Below, one piece after another: positions 21,997 through 34,323 of a stretch of 64,000 nucleotides of DNA. The DNA is from Fomitopsis serialis (lineage: Eukaryota > Basidiomycota > Agaricomycetes > Polyporales > Fomitopsidaceae). The stretch is from positions 90,763-154,762 of the forward strand of contig NW_025955056.1 in NCBI RefSeq assembly GCF_022376445.1. Direction: 5' to 3'. A program made the position numbers and the translations under genes. Numbering within the stretch: position 1 is the first letter of the stretch; every line of letters begins with the position of its first letter. The notes under the pieces are model-generated. The model was given only the letters and a program-made list of their open reading frames with translations. It did no database searches and was not told the origin of the DNA.

Positions 21997-22934
21997 ATGT
22001 CCTCGATCGACCTGCCGCCATCCAAGCTTGGGACGAAGGAACAGTACGTGTACCAATGATATCTCGCTGATCGTGCAAACAGTTCGCTCTCCGCAGCTGG
22101 GATGGCGTGTATCTTCGGAGCTAGTGAACTTCGAAGAGATCGGGGACGAGGGTGAAGTGTGGTAAGTGCTCCACCCCTCTCTATATCACCTACCCATAGG
22201 CCACCTCGCCTTGCAGGTTCGGCGAGGACAGTGTGGAGAAAATGGTAGACTGGGCTCTGGATCACGTCCCCACCGACCATCGCCATACATCCTCGAGGTC
22301 GGCGCCGGGAACGGCAATCTCCTCTTCGCGCTGCACGAAGCGGGTTCGCGGCAGAGCGGATCGCGGCGTGGATTACAGCGCGGACGCGGTGAAGCTCGCA
22401 GCGGCGATCGCCACATCTAAGCAGCAAGAGAAGGAGGAACACGAGGACGCGAGTGTGACAGGACCCGGGGCAATCACGTTTGCGGTGTGCGACTTCCTTG
22501 CGGAAGACGTCCCTTGCTGGATGGTGTACAGGAAATAGGGCGTGGGATCTCGTCCTTGACAAGGGTACATTCGATGCGATTGCTTGGCAGGACAGGATGA
22601 GCACGGGACGAATATTGCAGACGGCTACCCATCCAGAGTAGGGAGGGTTGTGAAGCACGGAGGGTACTTCCTCATAACGTGTATGTTCCATTCCTCTCAA
22701 GCTCCGGCCGTACTCACTTCCCATCACCTCAGCCTGCAATTTCACAGAGAGGAACTCATGTCGAAGTTCGCCACATCGGAGACCGGGTTGACGTACCAGT
22801 ACGTCTCCGTGACACCGTCTGATACACCTGCTCACGACCGCACACGCAGTTCTCGTATCCCCTTCCCGAGCTTCTCTTTGGCGGCAAAAGCGGCAACGTC
22901 TATTCCAGCGTTGCATTCCAAAAGCAGGTCTAAA
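21997..22934 (+). CDS. EFM4: Protein-lysine N-methyltransferase Efm4 (METTL10-like)
   Basis: SAM-dependent seven-beta-strand methyltransferase. Family members methylate elongation factor eEF1A. Exon 1 encodes MSSIDLPPSKLGTKE. Later exons give VNFEEIGDEGEVWFGEDSVEKMVDW, SAM motif I (YILEVGAGNGNLLFALHEAG), a VDYSADAVKLA region, FAVCDFLAEDVP, WDLVLDKGTFDAIA, a DGYPSRVGRVVKHGGYFLIT strand, and the family ending FGGKSGNVYSS-VAFQKQV. The frame is broken by one base near 22117 (CGGAG where CGGGAG is expected), between about 22245 and 22290, and near 22363 (GCGGCG where GCGGGCG is expected). These look like missing G/C bases, since residues are otherwise conserved. The stop lies 12 bp from the stop of the convergent NOM1/Sgd1 gene. 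Confidence 0.85.
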
Positions 22935-22946
22935 GCCATCATCTGC

Positions 22947-25900
22947 TACAACCCCGCAACGACGTCCATCCCTGTCCGCAACGTATCTCTCGCCACCTGA
23001 CTCGCCCACTTGATGAACCGTTGTCATCGCCCGCGTCCTTCCCTCGGAATGTCTCGCTAAGGAAGTAGATGAGGCCCACCGCAAGGTTCTGTACCCGCGT
23101 GGCTTTGATGAAGGCCTCTTCGAGGGCTCCTCTATTCCGGGTGGTCGGAAGCGCGCTCGGGTCCGCGCTGAGTAGCGGAGTGGAAACCTGAGTGCTGACG
23201 AAGACTTGGGTGAGGAGCTCCTTGAGGAACTTCTGTGACTGGGGCCTCAGGACGGTGAAGTCGACGGGCTATATCGCACGAATTGATCAATACGTCGCAA
23301 AAGATATGCTTCATCATGCTACGAACCTTGAGGATCGCGAGTGTGCAGCAATCTTTAGCGATCCACCACCCGTACGCTCTAGCGACGTTCCGTAGCCTCG
23401 TCGACGAGATGCTCTTCACGTCGAACCCTGCATCCTCGCCGAGGTTCTTGATGACCTCCGCGCCGCCTACGCTCGTCTCGCCGAGGTCGCGGAGGAAGTC
23501 CCACAGGCAGAACTGTAATGTAATCCTGTGCGAATGAGAGGTTCGACAGAGTTGCTGCCCGACGAGCGTGTAGTACGGGTTGTACGTCTTTTCCTGTGGG
23601 GTGTTCTATGAGCGGGGGGGGGGCGCACATGAGAAGAGAACGACGCACGTTGCCGCAACAGTGTAAGATGACGCGGATGGCCTCGCGTTGCTGGACCTCA
23701 GTCAGCTTGAGCTGGGACAGTCGTTCGCAGGCATCCACGTAGTCCTATATTGACTATGAGCATGATCCCTACAGTCGTGCAACCCAGACGATAACGTACC
23801 TCACTGCTCATGAGCACGACGAAGATCCCTCTCCGAATATCAGTGTTCATCCCTTGTTTCCGCGCCAGCTTCAGCAGGGTGTTCTCGCTGATCGCCTCTG
23901 CATCTACGTTTGTCTTGCCCGAAACCTCGCGCTGAGCTTCTTGGCGCTCCACGAGCGGATCGCCTCCCCAGGCTGCTCCGACGAGCCACCACTTGCCCTT
24001 GCTCTCCGAGTTGTGAAGATCGTCAAGGCTCACACGGAGAGGCTCGTGCGACAACACTGCAGATATACGTCAGTGGTTGCCCAGTGCTCTATGACAGCCG
24101 TTGTTAGCGTACCATGACGTTTCTTGCTCAATCCCGAGAGGAACTTCTTGAGACGTTCAACCGTCTCTGCCCCTGGAGTGCTCCCAGCGTTCTTGACCTT
24201 GTTGTTCTTGAGGTTGGTCAATGTCTCGACCATGAAGCGCGCTCGGGAGCTAGCAGCTCGTCAGAGTGAATACGCTGAGGCGCGGTTCAAACTAACCTCA
24301 TTGCATTTGGTTGGCTTGGTAGCTTCGACTGCACGATTTGTATGATGCTCTTGAGAGCCGTCGGGTCGTCCTGCCGCAACTGTTGTCCGGAATCTGCCCC
24401 TAGTCAGAAGCCGAACGCAGGACCATGCTGACAAGCAACACCCACTTCTCGTGATCTTCAGCAACAGTTCTATTCTGAACTCCGTGAGGTCGCCATCCAA
24501 CAGGTCGCGGATGATGTCGTACACCAACACGCAAGAGATGACCTGAAAGTTGTAAAGTTCCGAGAGCAGGACGATGAGATTGGAGGCCTCCTTGCCGATG
24601 GTTCCAGCACCCTCCTCCAGCTTCGCCTCAGATATCGGTGGGCTCGGTGATTGCCCGTTCTGTACCTCTGCGAAATGGCGCTCATATGATGCAACGGAGT
24701 TCTGGACGAAGTACGCGGCTGGAAGCACGATCAGTACAAGTTCCGGGCCTCTGTTCAGTAAATCACGGACCAAATTCGATGCCAACCAATTTGTGGAGAG
24801 CGGAGATGAACGCGGAATGAAGGACAACATAAGAGTCGAGAAGCATTGAATGGGCAGAGATCCCATCCACGATGAGTGTGGTCAGGGTGGAAGTCACGTC
24901 TGCGCGCCGAAGATCATCAGACGAACGTGCAAAGAGGCAGACGTGTACTGACCGTGTCGTCGATGGTTACGATATATCTCCTCGACACCATCCACTATTG
25001 ACGCAATGTTCTGTTCGCTCAGTCTTCGTGGCAAGCATCAGTGGGAGTATGTCGACGCGCGAATGAGGCGCACCGGTTAAGTAATCCCTTCAACTGCCTC
25101 GTGAGCTTCAGCTGTGCCTCGGATGGAGCCGCATCTTCATCCTTGGTGCGATTCCTCAAGTGTGGAGGAACGTAACGCCCACTCGGTGTCGCTGCTACTG
25201 ACCAAGCATCAGGGACCACAGCAAGTGGGATAAAACTAATGGAATACGAACCAGACGTTTGCACGGAGGCCGGACTAGGATGTTCACGAGAAACCACATA
25301 TTTCAAATCATCATCTGCGCTGTCTGAGCTATCATCCTCCTGTATGCCGCCCCATTCCTCGTCTTCATTTGGGTCTGACGCGTCACTCGTCTCCAAGTCT
25401 TCTTCTTTGTCTGCAGGGGACTCATCTTCTGTACCACTCTTTGCGTCAATGTCAGACTCAGCGTCAGACTCAGATGATCCCTCCTCCAGCTCATGGATGG
25501 CGGACTAAGGAATAGTGAGTGTTTGCGGTGAGCTAGGCGACCGAAACACATACCTTGGAGGCAGGCAATATTGTCGCCTCGATAGTATCGAGGTCCTGGA
25601 AAAGATCTATGGGAGCAGATATAGCGAGTTCGCCATACTGCAAGGAGGCTCGTACCGTCGAGACCATCGTCCTCTCCCTTCCCATACTTCGCACCTTGCT
25701 TCCCTCCCTTACGGTATCCGAGCTTGGATTCCAGATAGGCAATGTAGGCATCCTCTGCTTCCTCCTGTCGGAACGCGATATAGCTGCAGGGTCGAGAGTA
25801 CGGATGTCGACTTCGCCTTCTTCGAGCGGTGTACGACCTTTTCAAGCTTTGCCTCTGACTGAAGACTTGACTGGCCAGAAGCATGTTTGCGGGTTTTAGC

Positions 25901-26280
25901 GGTTTCGTATAAATCGAAGGTTTGCTACCATTTACGGGCGTTGGTGCGATAGATGTAGACTGGGTTAGCTTCGCTTTCTTGCGCTGGGGCGATTCTGCAT
26001 GTTCGTGCTCTGCATGCCTCTTAGGATTTGTGGGCTTGTGCTGAACATTATTAGATGAGAAGAACTGAGTCTTGCGCTGTCTGCGGCCCTCGCGCTCCTG
26101 CTTCCGGGCTTCCTTCCTCGAGAGGTGTCGATTTCCTGATTTCAGCTTCCGGTGGTGACTGTCGTCTGCACGAGACTTAGATGACACGACGTTGTTACAA
26201 TGAGAGACACACTCACTCGTCTGACCGTTCAGCTCCTCGAGCAAGGACTGAGGAAGTGAGGGTCCCGAACGTGCAGACAT
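22947..26280 (-). CDS. SGD1: Nucleolar MIF4G/MA3 protein Sgd1/NOM1
   Basis: Predicted nucleolar protein needed for 18S rRNA processing. Start MSARSGPSLPQSLLEEL at 26280. A basic N-terminal tail (about residues 20-130) contains HLSRKEARKQEREGRRQRKTQ, as two overlapping short blocks, and QRKKAKL. Then comes an acidic stretch and a MIF4G domain: LTRQLKGLLNR, VASYERHFAEVQNG, SNLIVLLSELYNFQVISC, FMVETLTNLKNNKVK, KKFLSGLSKKRH. A linker (GKWWLVGAAWGGDPLV) leads to an MA3 domain (LARKQGMNTDIRRGIFVVLM, VDACERLSQLKLTEVQQREA, RNVARAYGWWIAKDCCTLAI). The most plausible C-terminus is FIKWASQVARDTLRTGM to a TAG at 22947; it needs one extra base near 23020. About nine short introns. Divergent from RNH201 across 201 bp. 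Confidence 0.88.
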
Positions 26281-26481
26281 AATTTCGAGAGCCACGCACC
26301 TGATTGGGTGTTCTGAGTCTGCAGTAGCGGAAAGCGGTTGTTTGTGCCTGTTGTCCAAAGGCTTCGATCACCTACCCTTTTAGGAAGTATGTAGCACGGA
26401 ACGTTCCGCCACAGGCGCGTACGCAGCAAACAAGGACCAACAACGCGCTCACTCCTTCACGCGACGCGTTCTTTGCCGTGC
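26281..26481. promoter_or_regulatory. Bidirectional promoter SGD1 / RNH201
   Basis: Only 201 bp separate the two divergent start codons, so both genes must share promoter DNA. No clear TATA box is seen, which is common for housekeeping genes. Confidence 0.6.
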
Positions 26482-27799
26482 ATGTCTGCCTCTCACTCTG
26501 TCGCTTTGAAACCCAAACGGTCTGGACCTCTCAGCAAGTACTTTGGAAATATGTCGGACGATCCTGAATCGTTGGCATCTGCATCGAGCAGCGTCCCCTC
26601 GATTCTCGACCCTCCGCTCCACTAACTGCTTCATACACTTATCACTCGCCCTGCCCTACCGCTCCTGGTCCTTATATTCTCGGAGTTGACGAAGCGGGAA
26701 GAGGTCCGGTGCTTGGTCCTCTCGTGTACGGAGTCGCCTACTGCCCTGCTGCATATCACGACGATCTAGACAAGCTAGGCTTCGCAGGTACGCACACATA
26801 CTGCCCATGACAGTACATGCAATGTATGATGTACTCGACAGACTCAAAGACACTGACCGCTGCAACACGATCCACACTACTGAAGACGCTGTGCTCTGAT
26901 CCCGCCAGTTTGGCTTGGTCCGTCCGAGTCTTGTGGTATATGCATTCCTATATTCTATTCGGAACGCGGTCCTTACTAATGTTGTCTTCACCAAGTCCCC
27001 AAGCAATATCCTCGGGCATGTTGCGGAGGCCTCCAACGAACCTCAATCGCCAGTCAGAACAGCCACTATTTTGCTCATACGTGAAGTCCTCGAGCGTGGC
27101 ATCGAGTTATCCGAGGTACGGTCCTGGTCGCCCTGTTCCCTATGCCGCTACGCTCATCACCGTATATAGGTATACGTAGATGCACTAGGGCCCACAAAGA
27201 CATACGAGGCCTATTTAACCTCTCTATTCCCTGGTATCAGCTTCACGGTGACCGCCAAAGCCGATTCCAAATTCAAGATAGTCGGCGCAGCAAGTGTGGC
27301 TGCGAAAGTAACTCGAGATGCCTGGGTCGAAGGCTGGATGTTCGAGGAGCATCAGCCGGTGGAGAGTTATCAAATACTACTGCGAAGAAGCAAGAGAAAC
27401 CTACATGGGGAACAGAACTGGGCAGCGGCTACCCCTCTGGTTTGAGACGCTTTCTCTGCATCCTCGAGCCTGGTGGCTGATGTGCATGTTGTAGACCCCA
27501 AGACGCAGGCTTGGATCAAAAGCTCCATGGAGCCAACGTTTGGTTTTCCTTCATTAGTCCGTTTCTCCTGGACGACTGTCAAGATGGTTCTGGACAAAAG
27601 TGCACACTCTGTTGAGTGGTACGTATACTCCTGTTTAACCGAGGGTGCACATTGAATCTTCACTGACGCTGGGCAATGCTGTAGGATTGATGACGGCCAG
27701 GCATCCCTGACGAAAGCGTTCGAGAGTGGTACAGGCTTGGATAAGAACCGCTGCGCAGTAGCCAAAGACCTCTGCATACGGAGTGTCTCCAGCTTGTGA
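26482..27799 (+). CDS. RNH201: Ribonuclease H2 catalytic subunit A
   Basis: Cleaves RNA of RNA-DNA hybrids and single ribonucleotides in DNA. The catalytic Asp/Glu pair is in [20 protein letters not shown]. Further blocks are [41 protein letters not shown] (third acid), [32 protein letters not shown], and the C-terminal [15 protein letters not shown] with the stop at 27797-27799. An N-terminal extension from 26482 contains [10 protein letters not shown], which resembles a PIP-box-like tail seen in some nucleases; this is tentative. A one-base frame disagreement lies between about 26600 and 26630. The gene is convergent with SART1, with 171 bp between stops. Confidence 0.88.
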
Positions 27800-27970
27800 G
27801 GCTCAGTCCACCATACATGATACCCTTCACGAATCTCCACAAATGACATCCGCATTTCATTACACGCATTGCACATACAGGCCTACCTCAAATCTCATGA
27901 CGGTGTATATCTAGGGTACGACATACAGTGACCAAATATAACGTCCGGGACAAACACAAGAAGTTGCGAG

Positions 27971-30866
27971 CTACCGCCTCTTGGGAGGTGGGGAATCCAC
28001 AGGATCACCAGTCGCCTTCCGCTTGGCCCCCAAGCCAATGGAGAACTTCATACGATCCGAAGACACAGGTGTGCCTTCCTTCGAGGACTGTGCAGGCTCT
28101 GCGACACTTGAGATCCGCGAGAAGCCCGGGCGGGGAGCGGGAGAGCCGTTGCTCGTCGACGGAGCTCCGGACACGACGGCTAGTGGCGCAGGACTGCCGT
28201 TCTGTGTCGTCGGGGCAGGAAGAGTCATGAAGCCGCTCGAATCGAGCTGAGGCGTCGATGACGTCGTGGCATTCTTTTTCTTCTTCGTCTTCTCTGTCTT
28301 ACCCTTTGACAGCGGTTGGGCATCGAGGAACTCTGCAGCTTGTGGTACGGCACTGGGAGGAAATAATCAGTGTCACTGCCTTTTTAGGTCTGGAGCTGTG
28401 CAACTCACCCTCTGTTACCAACGGAGAGAACGAAGTGGGCCTGACCCGCCTTCTCCTGACGGATTTGGAAGGCCTGGTTCATGCTCAATGGCGTATCTCC
28501 ACTCGCCATCGCCTCTTGCTTCTTCTCCTCTGCGATCTTCTTCAGCCTCTTCTCCGTCTTCATCCTGCCCGAGCCCTTGCCATGGAACTTGTGCGAGAGT
28601 GCTTTCCACGCTTCCTTCGGCGTGAGCACGCGGCCAAACTCGTCGTAGTAGACGATGTTGACGTCGGGCTTGTAATTCTTGTACAGATCGAGGTTCTGAC
28701 GCGCCTCCTGCTGCTCGCGGACACGGTTCTCGTACTCGCGCGTTGCCTGGTCCTTGTTCCCGCCACGCGCCTTCGCTTTGTCAAGCTCCCGTTCCGCGAG
28801 CATGCGCCTGTAATCGGCGAGCCAGAGATCTCTCTGCAGCTGCACACGCTCTCTCTCTCGTTCATCGGCCTTGGACGGTGCAAGTACGCCCTGCTGGCGC
28901 AAGATGTTGAGAGTCGATGCCATGCCTGAGCTGAATGTTTGCTCTGACGAAGTGCCGACCGAGACATCCGAATTCTCCGTAGCAGCCTTCTCGGCCTCCT
29001 CGGTTTCCCTGATGGCGTACTCGATCGCTGCGAGCATCTCTTCATCGTCTTCTTGCTCATCCTTGACGCGGACTTCACCAGCCTCAAGCTCGTCCATAGG
29101 TTGGTCACCCTCTTCCATTCTGACATCGGCGGACGGCGATCGTGGCTTCGGTGTCTGCCTGGGTAGTGGTGCTTCTGCAGGAGGTTCCTTCTTCACTGCC
29201 ACAGGATCGTACGTAATGGCGCGGACAAACTCTGAGGTGTCATCGAATGTCAGACCACCCTCGTCATCATTGTCATCGTCTTCAATCTTGATGACCTCGG
29301 CGGCAGGACCCTCAGACTTGGCACGCTCCTCGGCGACTGCACAAGATGACCAATTCAGTTATTGCATATGACGACAGCAAAACGCACTCACTTCTACGCG
29401 CAATTTCTTCAGGCGAGAGCTTCTTTGCTTTTTGCAGCTTTGCTCGTCGTGAACGCGCAAGCGCCGCTTGAAGCTCATCGTCATCTACGAAATTGGTGTC
29501 CAGGTTACGCGGTCGCGGCACAATCGGCTTCTCGTCTACCTGCATCTGGTCGCCTCCATCGACTGGAAGGATGTCGGAGTCCTCTGCTACTCTACGTGAG
29601 GGGCGTTTCTTCTTCGTCTACAAAGAAGATACGTTAGTGTGGGACCAACGCATTTGCAATCTTGGCAAGCTCACCTTGGGTTTCTTGAAGCCGACATCTC
29701 CTTCCTTCAAGTAATCTGCTGACTCGATGTTCTCTGCACAACATAAGTCAGCATCGTATAGCAAAAGTATGATGTCACGCACTAGCGTAGTCAATGGATA
29801 GGAGAGACTTGTTGACAGTAGTGGCAGCGGCTTCTTGCTCGGCACGCTTGGTCTGACTGGACGCGATAGATCCCCCCAGACGGAATCCCTTAAAAGGGTA
29901 TGAGAGCTGGGGAGAGCATCGCGAAAGAAACTACTCACTGTCTCCTTCGAACCCTCCAAAAATTCATCATATTTGGATAAAACGGACCGCTTCATCCCAG
30001 CATGGCCAGGCACAAATTCCTCGTCGTCGTACCCGGTATAGTCTCGCCGCTTGATCTTGAGTTCGTTGTTCTTCTTTGTCCGCTCATCCTCAGCGAGAGC
30101 GACGTTCTCCAGTTCATCATCTGAGGGGCGATATCAGCGTGTAAACACCGCATGATGAGATATAACTTTACCCTCATTGTCCAGAATGCGACTATCTTTC
30201 AGCGTGAGTATGCGATCCTCGCCTTCCTCCATCGCTTCAAAGTCGTGGCTGACTTTCAAGCCGGCAATGTCCTCTGCAGAAATGCAGCACATGAGTAATC
30301 TGTCAAGTTGTCGAGGTTTTGTGGCGCACTTTCTGTGTACTCTTCTTGGTAAACCTTGTCCATGCTCTCCTGCTCCTCCTGTCGTTTTCTAGCCAGCTCC
30401 TTCTCCTTCTTCTTGCTCCTCTTGAGCCATTTCAAGGTGTTGTCTGTGTCACCGTCCGCATCTCCAAGCGTCGTACCTTTCAGTTTAGCATTGAGCTCTC
30501 GCCGGTTTCTCACCCTAGAGAGACGGCTCAATGAGCATGACTGCTCGCGAGATACGCGGGCCTGTACGGCCAACAGGGGGTAGAAGCAACAGTTGCGGAT
30601 GAGAAGAATGACGGTACACACTTCGCGATGTTATCCTGGATCTTCCTGCAAAGACAACCCATGAAAAACCACCTCAAGAAAGCGAGAGTCGACTACATAC
30701 TTTGCTTCTCGCTCCTTTGCTTCCTTCTCTCGCTGCTGGGCATAGTTGTCCTCTGCCTGCTGCTCCTTGTCGTCTGCCGGCTTGCTATCGTCCGTCAGCG
30801 GCTTGAGACCCAGGAGATACGGATCTTATTTGTCTCCTCGAGACTGATGCTCTCCTCCTTAGACAT
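27971..30866 (-). CDS. SNU66: U4/U6.U5 tri-snRNP protein SART1/Snu66
   Basis: Spliceosomal tri-snRNP component. Start MSKEESISLEETNKIRIS at 30866, followed by the family LGLKPLTDD, which requires one extra C near 30811. Further blocks: KVRNRRELNAKLKG, DTDNTLKWLKRSKKKE, DIAGLKVSHDF, EGEDRILTLKDSRIL, KIKRRDYTGYDDEEF, KRSVLSKYDEFLEG, an acidic low-complexity middle, and the conserved C-terminal region MASTLNILRQQGVL, DVNIVYYDEFGRVLTPKEAW, ALSHKFHGKGSGRMKTEKRL and TPLSMNQAFQIRQEKAGQA. It ends in a Ser/Pro/Ala-rich tail with the basic end SPPPKRR. It is strongly charged with coiled-coil tendency. About ten introns. It faces TSC13 across 196 bp. Confidence 0.92.
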
Positions 30867-31062
30867 GGTGACGAACACAGGGCGCAGCTACAGAAGAGTG
30901 GCAGAGGAGGTGGTCGATGGTGAGCAGATGTGCTTAGCACGACACAAGCACTCAAGCTGTGAAGCCTTTCGGAGTTTGAATTTGTGAACAAGAGGACCCG
31001 AGCGCTTCTTGCCATTGCTCTACGTCAGACGGCAGGTCTGTACGTTGTGCGTCGGAACCACG
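30867..31062. promoter_or_regulatory. Bidirectional promoter SNU66 / TSC13
   Basis: A 196-bp gap between divergent start codons serves both genes. No TATA box is obvious. Confidence 0.55.
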
Positions 31063-32322
31063 ATGGTCAGTGTAACTGTGTCTGCCGCGGGGCGTGCACC
31101 GCTCGCTCGGGAGCTGCCCGTAACGCTCTCGTTCGATGACAAAACCCTCGAAGACGTGACGGTCGCCGATGTCAAGTCTGCCATAGCAGCCAAATTCTCT
31201 AAGGTGAGCAGCTCGATGTGTACCCAGCGTGCATGCTAAGAGCATCCTTAGTTCTACACCTCGCGGCAGAAGCTGTCTCTGAAGGGAGAAAAGACAGCAC
31301 TCGCGGACGAGAGTACGCTACAGGAGGCGGAATCCAAGACGGTGATGAACTCGCGGTCAAGGATCTTGGACCTCAGCTGGGATGGCGCACAGTTTTCCTC
31401 ATTGAATACGTGCGTTTTGCAGTTCCTGTCTCGTTCATCAACCCATTGCGCGAATAGGTCGGGCCGCTCCTCATCCACCCCATCTTCTACCATTACCCCG
31501 CTGTGTATGGCGGTCCCCGTGTCCCGCACAGCAGACTGCAGGAGTAAGGGATCCGTTCTGCTACACCTCCCCCTGACTCATACGTGTTCAGGACGGTCTA
31601 TGTGATGACCATGCTACACTTCATCAAGCGCGAGTGGGAGACCGTCTTCGTCCATCGTTTCTCGCACGGCACCATGCCGTTCAGGAACATATTCAGGAAG
31701 TGAGTGCGCCAACCAAATACTGCCCCTGAAGGATTGACCTCTTGCCCGTTCACCAGTTCTGCCCACTATTGGCTCCTGAGCGGCTTCCTTCTCGCCACAG
31801 TTGTCTACAGCCCGGCATATAGCGCGTACTCGCCCTACATCGTCGGTACCGCTCGCGAAAAGCCGAAATTCCTGTTGGGCTGCGTGGCCCTGTGGTCGGT
31901 AAGCCCATTTCCTGTGGCGCGGGCACGATGCCGAACTAACGAATACCGTAGTTCGCGGAGTTGTCAAACCTCTCTGCACACCTTACTATGCGCTCGCTCC
32001 GACCTGAGGGAAGTAAGAAGCGGGCGATACCATACGGTACGGCTTCTCGCTTGTCTCATTTCCCAACTATTTCTTCGAGATACTGTCATGGGTGGCCATC
32101 GCCATCATGACCGGCAGCTATGCGGGTCAGTGCACACTGCTCAGGCGATGGGCTCGAGCGACTGAACTTACTTTTATGCTTCTGTCTCCAGCCTGGCTGT
32201 TCGTGGCCATCAGCGCCTTCACCATGTCGACTTGGGCAATCAAGAAGCACAAAGCGTACAAGCGCGAGTTTGGAGACGCTTATCCGCGTAATAGGAAGGC
32301 CATCATACCTTTCATTCTTTGA
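31063..32322 (+). CDS. TSC13: Very-long-chain trans-2-enoyl-CoA reductase Tsc13
   Basis: ER membrane enzyme for the last step of each very-long-chain fatty acid elongation cycle, feeding sphingolipid synthesis. The N-terminus is ubiquitin-like (LSFDDKTLEDVTVADVKSAI, KLSLKGEKTALADESTL). Then come DLGPQLGWRTVFLIEY, VGPLLIHPIFYHYP, TVYVMTMLHFIKREWETVFV, HRFSHGTMPFRNIFRKSAHY, PEGSKKRAIPYGYGF, SFPNYFFEILSWVAIAIMTG, and the end KKHKAYKREFGDAYPRNRKA. Multiple membrane segments are evident. The Tyr and Lys regions expected in the steroid-reductase fold are present. Six or so exons join in phase except for one missing G near 31328 (GCGGAATC where GCGGGAATC is expected). Convergent with ARV1, 156 bp between stops. 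Confidence 0.93.
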
Positions 32323-32478
32323 CAGGTCTCGGAAGGATTTGCAAATGCTTCAGGGTTGCGATGTTTTGCATGGCCCATTCAGTTGGCTGAAACGACAATC
32401 GTCTTGCCCTCTGAATTCGAACACGGTAGATAGAGTCTTGCTGCTGCTGTCTGGTTGCCTGCATGCGGTGTAGAACAG

Positions 32479-33923
32479 TCATGGAATGCTATATGCTAGC
32501 CACATCTCGCCGGCCGTTTCGTAAGCATTGAACCCGATTCCCACCCATTGACTGATCATTCCCGCGACTAGCGTTTTGACAGCCCAGCCCACGAGTATCA
32601 CACTGGTCGTGAGAAGGGGATGGCAGTCCAAAACGACTGCAATGCAGTAGTATGTGAGTGGCGAGCAACGTTGCATGCATGTTTGGGACAACATTACATA
32701 CCTCGAAGTCCGAAACCTGCGGACATACCTCCCAGGACATTTCGCACAATCCATCCACGATCCAGACGATCCTCGTCGAGGAGGCTGAGTGCCTGTCCCA
32801 TCCATGAATCGGTGGGCTCGGATGGGCTGCCGTGCTCGACAGGCGCAGGACGCCATATCGCCAATAAAAATAGCAAGAACAACTTCGTCAACGACGAGTA
32901 GAGGAGCGTCAGCGGTATATGCGAGTACCTGTAGCGAAATATTGAGCCTCGAATGTGAGTTCAGAGTGCTCGGCAATCAGACCTAAACTCTTTGCGGATG
33001 CCGGAAACTTGCAATGCGTTGGTCGTTGATGGTTTAGGTAACCGTATGCGGTCCAGGAATTGCAGCACAACGTAGGAGGCAATGATTATACCGACGTGGA
33101 ATGTGACCGTTTCTGTACGGACGAGATGGGTCAGAAGCTCGACTCCATGACATCGATTCATACATGTTCCACTGACCTACGAAACAACCGACATGTATGC
33201 GGGCGAAACCGGCCATTGCCTCGGTATTCCACTCGGAGATGTCTCCTTGAGGAGCACCGACACGGGAGCCTGCTCGAACGTATCGGTGGCTTTGCGATCA
33301 GACCATATCACATACACGTACTGAGGTGCGTCCACCTAATGACTGTGGGGTAACCTTAAAACAATCACCTAGCAGATCGAACAACGACGTACAAGCATCC
33401 AGGATGACTAGTGCCGTACCGAGGCGTGCGATCAAATACCACCTAGCCTACATACCGGAGCCATATCAAAACACGGCGCCGGACACAGTGTTGAAATGGA
33501 CGCACTCTCTCCCTTGCGGGTTCCCAGGCCTCAGGGTGGTCCACCATTCCAGGAGACCGAGCTAACACTTGTTCAACCGAGCCCGGTCCCCGTTGTGGCG
33601 AGACGCCTGCCTCGGAAGCAGGCCCGGACCTTCGTAGCTTCCGCGCACCGCGGCCTCTGTTGAATAACAGATGACGGTACACGTCCCGTTTGAGGAGGAT
33701 CAGGTCGAGTAACAGAGTGAGGGTGTCATGTTCCACGTATGGGTCTGCGAACGCATGACACTCTGCCTGCGTATCAAATGAACATCAACATACGCGGGGC
33801 TTAGGCCTGTTATTCTCTTCGACCTGGAAGACTTACGCATTGCTCCAGGCGCAGGTTATATGCAGATTCATAGACAGTATACAGATATGGCGTAGGATGG
33901 GTACAACTAGTGCATATAGGCAT
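32479..33923 (-). CDS. ARV1: Sterol/GPI homeostasis protein Arv1
   Basis: ER membrane protein of sterol and GPI-intermediate homeostasis. Start MPICTSCTHPTPYLYTVYES at 33923. The two CxxC pairs of the zinc-binding ARV1 homology domain are CTSC and, across the first intron, CAEC. Then AFADPYVEHDTLTLLLDLIL and KRDVYRHLLFNRG follow, which are diagnostic. Downstream hydrophobic segments are ARLGTALVILDA, VTFHVGIIIASYVVLQFLD, SLTKLFLLFLLAIW and LLTTSVILVGWAVKTLVAGM. The protein ends at 32479. The section after the ARV1 domain (about 33450-33650) could not be joined in a single frame, so the exon structure there is uncertain. Confidence 0.85.
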
Positions 33924-34323
33924 CGTTTTGGGTATACTTCCAGAACAAAAATAAGGGGCCCAGGTTAGACTGACAGTGCTTGAGGTCGAGAGACTATTCA
34001 CATACGAGTGCAAACCTGGAGGTCACAAGAACACAGTGACTTCAGAAGTACTAGTAGTACTTATTGTATGGCGAGGTTTCTCTACATTTGTGACATATGT
34101 AACGCCATCAGACAACGCCAACTGTTGTGAACCACATACCTCTTTGTAGATATGAGCTGCGAAGCAAAAGCCCGCACGGTACTAAGTAGTGGTGGCGTTG
34201 AAGAGCGATCGAAGGCGGGCACTGGCTACTACTACGACGACTACCATATTAGGAAATCCGATCAGTCCCATCGACTCGGAAAGGCCTCCTCCGAGTCAAC
34301 TCACCGACATCCGCACTACTGCC
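33924..34323. promoter_or_regulatory. Bidirectional promoter ARV1 / GET4
   Basis: A 400-bp gap between divergent start codons. No gene recognised inside it. Confidence 0.5.

Noticed and set aside
21984..23084. 366-codon minus-strand frame over EFM4
   Set aside because: It is the antisense of the EFM4 exons, whose methyltransferase motifs are clear, and its sequence is Arg-rich without domains. Only the SGD1 tail near 22947-23080 is real on this strand, in a different frame.
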